Below are positions 1 to 6,888 of a stretch of DNA of 14,392 bases, in pieces. The position numbers and the translations under genes are program-made. Source of the DNA: Flavobacterium psychrophilum (GTDB lineage Bacteria > Bacteroidota > Bacteroidia > Flavobacteriales > Flavobacteriaceae); assembly GCA_945861915.1 (NCBI GenBank), contig CAMAWK010000035.1:1-14392 (forward strand), given 5' to 3'. The notes beneath the pieces are model-generated. The model saw nothing but the letters and a program-made list of their open reading frames with translations. It did no database searches and had not been told where the DNA came from. Position 1 is the first letter of the stretch. Each line of letters starts with the position of its first letter.

Positions 1-497
1 CCGAAAGTGTCATGAAGATATATCAAGGTTTCTGCCAATCGTTCTTTTACCGTTTTTTGCGCCATCGAAACCATGTGATCATCTGCTTCTTTTAAATCGC
101 CACAGATAGTTTTCATTACATTCATCGAAAATCTATTGTTGTCATTAAAGAATCCAAGAATTTCTGATTTTGGAATAAAACAAACTTCCATATCATCTAA
201 AGCAACGGCGCTTAAATTAGCAGTTTCCTCACTAATCATGGAGCGTTGTCCTAATAATTCCCCCGATTTAACCAATTTAACAATTTGATCTTTCCCATTG
301 GAACTCAACTTTGATAATTTACAAACGCCTTCTTTTACACAAAAAACGCCTTTTAAATTGTCACCTTCCTTAAAAATCGGGTCGCCTTTTTTGATACTGT
401 ACGAAGTTTTACATTCCGCCATTTTCAAAAGTTCGTCTTTGCCTAAAGCTTTTAAGGAGCTGAATTGTCTAACGATACATTGTTCACATTTACTCAT
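1..497 (-). CDS. FNR/CRP-family transcriptional regulator, C-terminus cut off by window edge
   Basis: Translating the minus strand from the ATG at 497 gives 165 complete codons that run off the window. The visible part is the N-terminal segment and cyclic-nucleotide-binding-like sensor domain: 'KKGDPIFKEGD' at residues 36-46, 'VKEGVCKLSKLS' at 54-65, 'GELLGQRSMIS' at 79-89. It is followed by the long dimerisation helix with 'VKERLAETL' at 150-158. The helix-turn-helix DNA-binding domain should lie beyond position 1. Cysteines at 4, 7 and 106 match in spacing the FNR ligands C20, C23 and C122 of E. coli as I remember them, so it may sense oxygen or redox state rather than cAMP. The third FNR ligand position is Ser13. 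In relatives such genes often sit near cbb3 oxidase genes, but that neighbourhood is outside the window. The family call is firm; the ligand is inferred. Confidence 0.9.
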   Translation of the reverse strand, partial: MSKCEQCIVRQFSSLKALGKDELLKMAECKTSYSIKKGDPIFKEGDNLKGVFCVKEGVCKLSKLSSNGKDQIVKLVKSGELLGQRSMISEETANLSAVALDDMEVCFIPKSEILGFFNDNNRFSMNVMKTICGDLKEADDHMVSMAQKTVKERLAETLIYLHDTF

Positions 498-521
498 TGG
501 AAAATAAAAAAATGATTTCTA

Positions 522-529
522 CAAAACTA
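522..529 (-). promoter_or_regulatory. Candidate Bacteroidota -7 promoter element for the FNR-like gene
   Basis: On the minus strand this reads TAGTTTTG, a full match to the Bacteroidota housekeeping sigma -7 consensus TAnnTTTG. It sits 24 bases upstream of the ATG at 497. No good TTTG is seen at the usual -33 distance, so the promoter is plausible but only half supported. I see no clear FNR-type TTGAT-N4-ATCAA box in the 498-659 region. Confidence 0.45.
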
Positions 530-659
530 CAATTAATATAATCCGTTGCTTATAATTATTTTAAATAAAAAAATGACCAAATATTGACTAAGACACTAGA
601 ATTAATAATCTTCAAGTCGAAAAATCAACAACTATTTTTGACCGCTTCACCTTAATGAA

Positions 660-693
660 AAAGCCTCATTCTTTTTATTCAGAATGAGGCTTT
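660..693 (-). terminator. Intrinsic terminator downstream of the DUF349 gene
   Basis: A perfect 13-bp inverted repeat (660-672 against 681-693, AAAGCCTCATTCT and its complement) encloses an 8-base loop. Read on the minus strand, the hairpin ends in a TTTTT tract. It begins 22 bases after the stop codon of the DUF349 gene and separates it from the next same-strand gene, the FNR-like regulator. The stem plus U-tract make this the clearest terminator in the window. Confidence 0.9.
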
Positions 694-714
694 GACTTGT
701 ATAAACTAGTTTAG

Positions 715-3096
715 TTATTCTTGATTTAAACTTTTAATTTGTTTTAGTTTTTCTTTTAAAAGTTCCATTTCTTGTTTGTGTTTTTCGATGTTTTTGCGCA
801 CTTCTAACACAATAGAATTTTCTTTTTTGGCATTTCTTGTATTAGAGAAAAACTGAATGTTATTTTCTAATTGAAAGATTTCATTTCTAACTTCTTCAAT
901 TTTGCGACTCAAGAATATCTTTTCGTTTTCTAGTTTTCTAGTATCGTTAGATTCTGATAATTGATCCATTCTGTTTGAAAAACGCATCATTTCATTATCT
1001 TTCTTACTCAAACTCAATTTTTCAAAAAGGCCGTCCAAAATTTTATTGAATTTCCCTTCTATATGTCTTCTGTTTACAGGAACAGCTCCAAAACTTTTCC
1101 AAGTTTCGATATGCAATTTGATAGCGTCTAAATCGGGTTTATGTTCCCCAATTAGTTGAAATTCGCGAACAATTTCTAAGTACTCTTTCTTTTTTTCAAA
1201 AGCGGCTACTTCTTCTGCGTTTTCTTCTTTTTTCTGTTCTTTTAGATTGTCAAAATAGTGATTACATGCAGCTCTAAATTCTAACCAAATTTTATCAGAA
1301 AATTTTCTAGGCACATGTCCAATTTGCTTCCACTCCTCTTGAATTTGCTTCATAATGGGTGTTGTAGCACCAAAATCGATACTTTCTTGCAATGCTTTTG
1401 CTTTTTCAACCAATGCCATTTTGAGGTTGAGGTTATGGTTTTGATCCCTTTTAATATCTTTATAAAATGAATTTTTGAAAGAATTAAAGTTTCTAACAGC
1501 TGTTTTGAACGCTGCCCAAGTTTCCTCATTTACCTCTGCAGGTACTTTTCCAGCGGCATAAAAAGCAGTTCTCAAAGCCTCTACTTTTTCTACCTGACCT
1601 TGCCATTGGGCATGAGCTTCCATTTTTTCGGTAGCTAGAACCTCAATTTGAGCGATAATTTCTTTTTTCTTTTCTAAATTCTCAACTTCTACCGCTCTTA
1701 ATTGTTCGAATAAAACTTCGCGTTTGTCATGAATTTGTTTGGTTAAATCGCTAAATCGAGTCCAAATTTCTTCACGGTGTTCTCTTGAAACAGGGCCAAT
1801 ATTTTCTTTCCAAATTTTATGTAAATCCTGCAATTCACGAAATGCTTTGTTGATGTCGGTTTCGTTCACCAGTTCCTCTACACGAGCTACAATTTTTTGT
1901 TTTTGCTCTAAATTATGTTTAAAATCTAGGTCTCGTGCTTCTCTGTCCAGGTGTAAATAATCATAAAAATTTTCTACGTGAAAATGATAATTATTCCAAA
2001 CGTGGTTATATTTGTCTTTCGGAATCCCACCTGCATTTTTCCAACGCTCTCTTAAATCATTGAAATGTTTTAGTGTATCCTTAATGTTAGTTTGCGGATT
2101 GATTAATTCTTTCAACTCCTCAACAATAGCTAAACGGTTCTCTAAATTCGTTTGCAGGTTGGTTTGTAAGCTCTTGAAATGGTTGTTTTTTCTGTCTCGG
2201 TATTGAGAATAGAGTTGGTCAAAGTTTCCTTTTAAAGGATTTTGATAGTGAAATTCTTCGTTTGTGTCATGGTTTTCAGCAAGAAATTGTTCTTTTTTCT
2301 CGTCTACAAGATGGTAATATTTGGCTAAAAATGCTTTTTTTAATTCTTCGACATGATCTTTTACCGACATTACTTTTTCAACAGCCACTAAAATTTTTAG
2401 TTCATCGATTAGCGATTCTAATGATAAAGATTCGTAGTCCAGCATCGGAATATCATGACGATCTTTTAGCGTTTCGTCTTCACTTTCCTCTGCATTTATA
2501 TCTGCAATTGCTTCAATAATAGTATCCGCTTCGGTAGCTTCCACTGTGGCAATTTCTATGGGTTCTTCATTTTGTACTTCTTCAATTACTGCTGTTTCAG
2601 ATTCTACTTCGGTTGAAAGTACTTCTTCAGTAACAGTGTTTTCAATATCTGCTGTTTCTTCAATTAATTCTGTAGCAGTTTCTACTTCGCTTGAAAGTAC
2701 TTCTTCGACAACAGTGTTTTCAATAGTTGCTGTTTCTTCAATTACTTCTGCTGCAGATTCTACTTCATTTGAAAGTACTTCTTCAGCAATTGTATTTTCA
2801 ACAACAGTAGCTTCTTCTATTACTTCTGTAGCAGATTCTACTTCGCTAGGAAGTACTTCTTCAGCAACAGTATTTTCAATAGTTGTTGTTTCTTCAATCA
2901 TTTCTGTTGCAGATTCAATTTCGGTTGAATGTACTTCTTCAGCAACAGTATTTTCTACCGTTGTTATTTCTTCAATTACTTCTGAAATAGCTTCTGTTTC
3001 TGTTGTAATTTCATTTGCTAATTCTACTTTTTCTGGTGAATTAGTAATTTCATTTCCATCTGCAGTTTGCAGGTTATCATTCGTTTCTTCTAACAT
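715..3096 (-). CDS. DUF349 repeat protein with acidic tandem-repeat N-terminus
   Basis: This is a 793-residue soluble protein with no signal peptide or membrane segment. Residues 39-168 are five 26-residue acidic repeats, followed by a more diverged acidic linker to about 212. From about 230 on the protein is helical and charged, with at least five DUF349 units. Each unit has a W-K...G.(I/V)P...W..F-like signature: RWKNAGGIP at 351-359, IWKENIGPV at 428-436, YAAGKVP at 513-519, EWKQIGHVP at 588-596, TWKSFGAVP at 665-673. The last 90 residues (about 700-793) look like a coiled coil. DUF349 is an uncharacterised domain common in Bacteroidota and actinobacteria, and no reaction can be assigned. 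The gene has its own promoter candidate upstream and a strong terminator downstream, so it is probably monocistronic. The start is the only ATG that follows the promoter, and it has an A-rich leader. Confidence 0.9.
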   Translation of the reverse strand: MLEETNDNLQTADGNEITNSPEKVELANEITTETEAISEVIEEITTVENTVAEEVHSTEIESATEMIEETTTIENTVAEEVLPSEVESATEVIEEATVVENTIAEEVLSNEVESAAEVIEETATIENTVVEEVLSSEVETATELIEETADIENTVTEEVLSTEVESETAVIEEVQNEEPIEIATVEATEADTIIEAIADINAEESEDETLKDRHDIPMLDYESLSLESLIDELKILVAVEKVMSVKDHVEELKKAFLAKYYHLVDEKKEQFLAENHDTNEEFHYQNPLKGNFDQLYSQYRDRKNNHFKSLQTNLQTNLENRLAIVEELKELINPQTNIKDTLKHFNDLRERWKNAGGIPKDKYNHVWNNYHFHVENFYDYLHLDREARDLDFKHNLEQKQKIVARVEELVNETDINKAFRELQDLHKIWKENIGPVSREHREEIWTRFSDLTKQIHDKREVLFEQLRAVEVENLEKKKEIIAQIEVLATEKMEAHAQWQGQVEKVEALRTAFYAAGKVPAEVNEETWAAFKTAVRNFNSFKNSFYKDIKRDQNHNLNLKMALVEKAKALQESIDFGATTPIMKQIQEEWKQIGHVPRKFSDKIWLEFRAACNHYFDNLKEQKKEENAEEVAAFEKKKEYLEIVREFQLIGEHKPDLDAIKLHIETWKSFGAVPVNRRHIEGKFNKILDGLFEKLSLSKKDNEMMRFSNRMDQLSESNDTRKLENEKIFLSRKIEEVRNEIFQLENNIQFFSNTRNAKKENSIVLEVRKNIEKHKQEMELLKEKLKQIKSLNQE
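2593..2982 (-). repeat. Five in-frame 78-bp tandem repeats encoding 26-residue acidic units
   Basis: Residues 39-168 of the DUF349 protein are five consecutive 26-residue units with no gaps. Each starts (E/A)(V/M/L)IEE, continues with a hydrophobic-E-N-T-(V/I) core near unit position 9-13, then EEV, and ends with E(V/I)E(S/T)(A/E)(T/A). A sixth partial copy (AVIEEV) begins at residue 169. The units are acidic and rich in Thr, Val and Glu. Copies differ at several residues and at synonymous sites, so the array is not a very recent expansion, although copy number could vary between strains. Confidence 0.9.
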
Positions 3097-3137
3097 TTTT
3101 TTAAATGTTTATTGGGTTTACTTATTTTTTTGAGGGC

Positions 3138-3168
3138 GAAAGGTAGTAAAGCTTGTTTGAAATACAAA
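3138..3168 (-). promoter_or_regulatory. Candidate promoter for the DUF349 gene (-33 TTTG / -7 TACCTTTC)
   Basis: On the minus strand there is TTTG at 3168-3165, a 19-base spacer, then TACCTTTC at 3145-3138, one base off the Bacteroidota -7 consensus TAnnTTTG. The spacing fits the usual -33/-7 layout. The ATG at 3096 lies about 40 bases downstream, leaving room for a leader of about 35 bases with no Shine-Dalgarno sequence. Confidence 0.5.
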
Positions 3169-3391
3169 AAAAAACATCCGTTTATGGCTGATTTCAAACC
3201 AAACAAGACATTTTTTGCCATTAATTTTAATTTTTGGTAACATTAGAAGTTACTTAAAAATATTTTTCAATTCAATAAATTGAAATTTGGGATGTTAATT
3301 TAAAGATGGATTGTTAATTGAATAGTCAAATTGTGTTTTACAAAACACTTTGAATACTACATTTGAATTTTATAAATCCAAAAGCAGATTT
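3169..3391. other. AT-rich intergenic stretch between aroE and the DUF349 promoter
   Basis: No credible coding frame is seen here. Two small inverted repeats are visible: GTGTTTT/AAAACAC at 3333-3348 with only two central bases, and TTTCAATT/AATTGAAA at 3265-3285 with a 5-base loop. Both lie downstream of the aroE stop codon and could end its transcript, but neither is followed by a convincing U-tract on the minus strand. The rest shows nothing I can name. Confidence 0.5.
3333..3348 (-). terminator. Weak candidate terminator hairpin after aroE
   Basis: The inverted repeat GTGTTTT-AC-AAAACAC starts 44 bases past the aroE stop. The effective loop would have to open a base pair or two, and the sequence after it on the minus strand is AATTTGA rather than a T-run. 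It is listed because the aroE transcript must end somewhere before the DUF349 promoter. Confidence 0.25.
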
Positions 3392-4138
3392 TTATTTATT
3401 CCAGATTTCCCACGATTTTTCAGCCTGAAAAACCAACATGTCTAAGCCGTTTTTTGTTTGTGCTCCTTTTGCTTTAGCTTTCTTCAAAAACTGAGTTTCT
3501 TCGGGATTGTAAATCAAATCATAACCAATATGCTCATTGGTAAAATAGTCGTAAGGAATTAAAGGAAAAGCTTCAATATTTGGGCTGGTGCCAACGGGAG
3601 AGCAATTGATAATTATTTGGTATTCATCAAAGGTTTTTTTGTCTAATTGGTCGTAGGATATCACATTTTCTTTTTCACTTCTAGAAACAAATAGAAATTC
3701 GATATCTAATTTTTTCAAAGCAAAAGCGACGCCTTTTGATGCGCCTCCTGTTCCAAGAATCAATGCTTTTTTGTGGTGTTTTTGCAACAATGGTTTTAGC
3801 GATTCCATAAAACCAAAATAGTCTGTATTGTATCCTTTAGACTTTCCGTTTTTGTTGAATTTAATGGTATTTACAGCACCAATTTCAGTAGCGTTTTTAG
3901 ACAATTTGTTTAAATAAGGGATGACCACTTCTTTGTACGGAATAGTCACGTTGAGCCCAATTAAATTAGGTGTTTTTGTAATTATTTCAGGAAAATCAGT
4001 AATTTCTTGAATGTCGAAATTTTCATAGGAACAATTGTCTAGGTTAGTTTCGGAGAATTTTTTAGCAAAATACCCTTTAGAAAAAGAATAACTAATATTT
4101 CTTCCAAGTAATCCAAATTGTTTTAAAATATCAGGCAT
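3392..4138 (-). CDS. aroE: Shikimate dehydrogenase
   Basis: AroE reduces 3-dehydroshikimate to shikimate with NADPH in the chorismate pathway, in the cytoplasm. The 248-residue protein shows the family's landmarks in order: substrate-binding SYSFS (16-20), NVTIPYK with the catalytic Lys69, NTD with the catalytic Asp106, the NADP-binding loop GTGGAS (129-134), a VSRS segment where the NADP phosphate-contacting NRT motif usually sits, NCSPVGTSP (about 180-188), and the C-terminal YNP...T.FL...NGL.ML..Q block. The frame stays open upstream to 4189, but the ATG at 4138 is chosen. Conserved sequence begins right after it, the length then fits the family, and it forms a TAATG overlap with the upstream TPR gene. 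The two are therefore probably co-transcribed and translationally coupled. Confidence 0.95.
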   Translation of the reverse strand: MPDILKQFGLLGRNISYSFSKGYFAKKFSETNLDNCSYENFDIQEITDFPEIITKTPNLIGLNVTIPYKEVVIPYLNKLSKNATEIGAVNTIKFNKNGKSKGYNTDYFGFMESLKPLLQKHHKKALILGTGGASKGVAFALKKLDIEFLFVSRSEKENVISYDQLDKKTFDEYQIIINCSPVGTSPNIEAFPLIPYDYFTNEHIGYDLIYNPEETQFLKKAKAKGAQTKNGLDMLVFQAEKSWEIWNK

Positions 4139-4140
4139 TA
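4136..4140 (-). promoter_or_regulatory. TAATG stop/start overlap coupling the TPR gene to aroE
   Basis: On the minus strand the five bases read TAATG. TAA ends the TPR protein (last residues HTKI) and ATG starts AroE, sharing one A. This suggests translation re-initiation and decides the aroE start codon. Confidence 0.8.
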
Positions 4141-5535
4141 TATTTTGGTGTGTTTTGCAATGTAATTCTGCACCATTTTTCGAGCCCAAACTACCGGGAA
4201 TAAATCTTCTAAAATGATATAGTTATCAACTTTTAGCCTCAAGGCATTGCTTAAATGAAATTTTGCTTTGTCGGTTTGTTGAATCATAAAGTACAATCCA
4301 GCCAAACGATATTCTACTTCGTTCTCTTCAGGGAAGTATTCAGAAGCTTGTAATAAGGTTTGTACAGCACTTTCGAATTCTCCTAAATGTTGTAGAATAT
4401 CGACCCAAAAAAGCCAAGTGTCTAATTGATAATCGCCAAATTCAACTGCTTTTCTGTATCCAAATTCGGCTTCTTCAAACTGATTTAACTGTTTGTTTAT
4501 GGAGGCATATCGTTTCCAATACAATCGATTTTGATTGTCAATTCCTAAGGCTTTATTAACGAAATGCAATGCTTTTTGGAAGCTTTTCTGACGCATGTAA
4601 AAATCGGTAATGGCAATCCAACCTTTGTCTAAAAGCGGATCCTCGTGTACCGTTTTGTTATAATACTTTAAAGCCTGCACTTTATTTCCCAATCTTTCAT
4701 AGCATTTTCCTATTCGTAGTAATGCGTACGAAGTTGGATCTTCTAATTCGATCGTTCGGTTGTAGTTTACAATGGCTTCTTCATATTTTTTTAATCGTTC
4801 TAATGCTTTAGCCATTTCCATAAAAGCACCTGAAAATTCATCGTCAATCACGGTAGCATATTCAAAAGCGCGAATTGCTTCTTCATATTCTTTTACGCCA
4901 TAATGCAAACGCCCCAACTGATGCCAAGCAATTTCGCTGTATGGATTTTTATCAATATAATTTTTTAAATACGTGATGGCATCTTGATTTTGATCTAAAA
5001 ACTCAAAACAATAAACCACATTATACAATGCTGACTGATCCTCAAGATCTACTTCCAAACATTCGATAAAGCTATCTCTGGCAAGTTCTAGACTATCCAT
5101 AAAAAGATATTCCATGCCAATTAGATTATAGACATCGGCTAAATCATCGGTGTATTTTAATGCAGTTTTAAGTAATTCAACTGCTTTGTCGTGTTCCCCT
5201 CTTTTGGAGCTAATAGTCGCTTTTTGAATAAAAATCTCCTCGTTAGTGGGTTCAATAGCATACAACTCGTTCAAAATCTTTTCGGCTTGTTCGAGTTTGT
5301 CGTCATAAATTAATATTTCGACTTGAACCAGCTTTAAACCAGTAGATCTTGGATGTTGTTCTAAGGCTAATTTTAATGCTTTTTTGGCTAGTGAAGGTTT
5401 GCCTAAATCGAGATAATGGAGTATGATATCTTCGAATTCTTCTGAATCAAAAAAGAGGACTTTGTTGGTTTTCAACATCGACTCAAATTTAGATAGGGAT
5501 AAGTTGTAATCTTCTTCCTCGTTGCTTAATTGCAT
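4138..5535 (-). CDS. Tetratricopeptide-repeat protein, function unknown
   Basis: The 465-residue protein has no signal peptide or membrane segment, so it is probably cytoplasmic. Almost the whole length, from about residue 45 to 435, is TPR helices. About a dozen units show the A..A/Y...A/L spacing, for example PSLAKKALKLALEQHP, KEYEEAIRAFEYATVID, KKYEEAIVNYNRTIELE, GEFESAVQTLLQASEYFP. The N-terminal 20 residues are acidic. TPR arrays act as protein-binding scaffolds; no enzymatic motif is seen and the partner cannot be read from sequence. The gene ends in a TAATG overlap with aroE, so the two are likely one transcript, but this does not prove a role in aromatic biosynthesis. Upstream (5536-5646), a TACATTTT near-match to the -7 element exists but lacks a -33 partner. 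Confidence 0.88.
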   Translation of the reverse strand: MQLSNEEEDYNLSLSKFESMLKTNKVLFFDSEEFEDIILHYLDLGKPSLAKKALKLALEQHPRSTGLKLVQVEILIYDDKLEQAEKILNELYAIEPTNEEIFIQKATISSKRGEHDKAVELLKTALKYTDDLADVYNLIGMEYLFMDSLELARDSFIECLEVDLEDQSALYNVVYCFEFLDQNQDAITYLKNYIDKNPYSEIAWHQLGRLHYGVKEYEEAIRAFEYATVIDDEFSGAFMEMAKALERLKKYEEAIVNYNRTIELEDPTSYALLRIGKCYERLGNKVQALKYYNKTVHEDPLLDKGWIAITDFYMRQKSFQKALHFVNKALGIDNQNRLYWKRYASINKQLNQFEEAEFGYRKAVEFGDYQLDTWLFWVDILQHLGEFESAVQTLLQASEYFPEENEVEYRLAGLYFMIQQTDKAKFHLSNALRLKVDNYIILEDLFPVVWARKMVQNYIAKHTKI

Positions 5536-5646
5536 AAGTTGTTATTTTGAGTTTTTCCTGTTATAAATTTAGGAAAATGTACTAGTTTGATTAGAGGAAT
5601 TAATATTTGTTGTAAACAATATTATCAACAGTTTTGAATGATACTA

Positions 5647-6825
5647 TCAATCTAAAACTTCATTCATAACTTCTATCATTATAGCACAACCTTCTCGAAT
5701 TTCCTGTTCAGAAATAGTTAAAGGAGGTGTGATTCTAATAGCATTGGGTTCAAATAAAAGCCAAAATAAAATCAATCCTTTGTCTTGACATTTCAGAATT
5801 ACTTCATTTGTAATAGTAGCATTTTCTGTCATGGCTGCCAACATCAATCCTTTTCCTCGAATTTCTTTTATCAAAGGATGTACCAAAAGTGATTTAAAGA
5901 GCTTTTCCTTTTCTAAAGTTGCTACAATTAAATTTGTTTCTGTAATTTCTTTCAAAGTTGCCAAACAAGCTGCCGCAATGACAGGATGTCCTCCAAAAGT
6001 AGTAATATGTCCTAACTTGGGATTATGGCTTAGTAAGTCCATCATTGCAGCAGAAGCAGTGAATCCGCCCACTGGCATTCCGCCACCCATTCCTTTTCCC
6101 ATCACTAAAATATCGGGAACAACATCATAATTTTGAAAACCAAAAAGAGTACCTGTTCGCCCAAATCCGGGTTGAATTTCATCCAAAATCATCATAGCAC
6201 CTACCTCAGTGCAACGCTTTCTTACTTTTTTTAAAAAATCATTCTCAGGTTCGATAAAACCTGCTCCGCCTTGAATAGTTTCTAAAAGAATACCAGCGGT
6301 TTTCTCTGTTATTTTATCTAAATCGGCTTCATTATTAAAGGTAATAAAATCTATATCTGGAATCAGCGGACGAAAAATTTGTTTTCTCTCCTCGAAACCC
6401 ATCACACTCAACGAACCCATTGTGTTTCCATGATACGCATTGTGACACGAAATTAATTGACTTCTGCCAGTAACTCTTCGGGCGAGTTTTAAAGCGCCTT
6501 CAATCGCTTCGGTACCCGAATTTACTAAATAGGTTTTTTCTAAAGGTTCGGGTAGGAGTGAAGCCAGTAATTTGCAATATTCTACGGCAGGGCTTTGCGA
6601 ATATTCACCATAAACCATTACGTGAGAATATTTATCTAACTGGTCTTTGATTGCCTGATTCACTCTCTCATGTTGGTGTCCAAGAGTACAAGCGGATACT
6701 CCTGAGGTAAAATCCAGGTATTTTTTGTTGTTGATATCAAAAATATACGAGCCTTTTGCATACACCACTTCCATTCCGAGCGGATAGGGAGAGGTTTGGG
6801 CTTGGTATTTAAGAAAATCGTTCAT
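5647..6825 (-). CDS. PLP-dependent class III aminotransferase (acetylornithine/ornithine aminotransferase-like)
   Basis: The 392-residue protein is full length for the class III (fold type I) aminotransferases that move an amino group from an omega-amino donor to a 2-oxo acid. Visible landmarks: NSGTEAIEGALKLAR (102-116) for the PLP phosphate, AYHGNTMG (130-137), ILDEIQ with the pyridine-binding Asp215, MGKGMGGGMP with the Schiff-base Lys244, and TTFGGHP further on for the second phosphate contact. Several substrates are possible (ornithine, acetylornithine, 4-aminobutyrate, others). No arginine-pathway genes adjoin it, so no gene symbol is given. The ATG at 6825 is followed directly by the conserved N-terminal region. 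The gene begins 63 bases after the M1-like gene ends and has its own -7 motif. Confidence 0.9.
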   Translation of the reverse strand: MNDFLKYQAQTSPYPLGMEVVYAKGSYIFDINNKKYLDFTSGVSACTLGHQHERVNQAIKDQLDKYSHVMVYGEYSQSPAVEYCKLLASLLPEPLEKTYLVNSGTEAIEGALKLARRVTGRSQLISCHNAYHGNTMGSLSVMGFEERKQIFRPLIPDIDFITFNNEADLDKITEKTAGILLETIQGGAGFIEPENDFLKKVRKRCTEVGAMMILDEIQPGFGRTGTLFGFQNYDVVPDILVMGKGMGGGMPVGGFTASAAMMDLLSHNPKLGHITTFGGHPVIAAACLATLKEITETNLIVATLEKEKLFKSLLVHPLIKEIRGKGLMLAAMTENATITNEVILKCQDKGLILFWLLFEPNAIRITPPLTISEQEIREGCAIMIEVMNEVLD

Positions 6826-6844
6826 TTGGTTGGTTTTGTTTTGT

Positions 6845-6852
6845 CAAATTTA
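6845..6852 (-). promoter_or_regulatory. Candidate -7 promoter element for the aminotransferase gene
   Basis: The minus strand reads TAAATTTG, a full match to TAnnTTTG, 19 bases before the ATG at 6825 and within the 63-base gap after the M1-like gene. The -33 region falls close to the end of the upstream gene and shows no clear TTTG, so this is only moderately supported. Confidence 0.4.
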
Positions 6853-6888
6853 TAAAAAAGGAAATCATATATTCTTTTTTAACTGTTG

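Noticed and set aside
2546..3133. A 195-residue Ser/Thr/Val-rich open frame on the plus strand.
   Set aside because: It is the antisense image of the acidic repeats of the DUF349 gene; repeat-driven codon composition keeps the frame open. It has no promoter and no recognisable domain.
4139..4189. Upstream in-frame extension of aroE by 17 residues.
   Set aside because: The extension lies inside the TPR coding sequence, and the added residues do not resemble AroE. The TAATG overlap at 4136-4140 gives the natural start.
5602..5623. AT-rich hairpin with a one-base bulge (AATATT-T-GTT / AAC-AATATT) after the aminotransferase gene.
   Set aside because: The stem is nearly all A/T and no U-tract follows on the minus strand, so it is not a convincing terminator.
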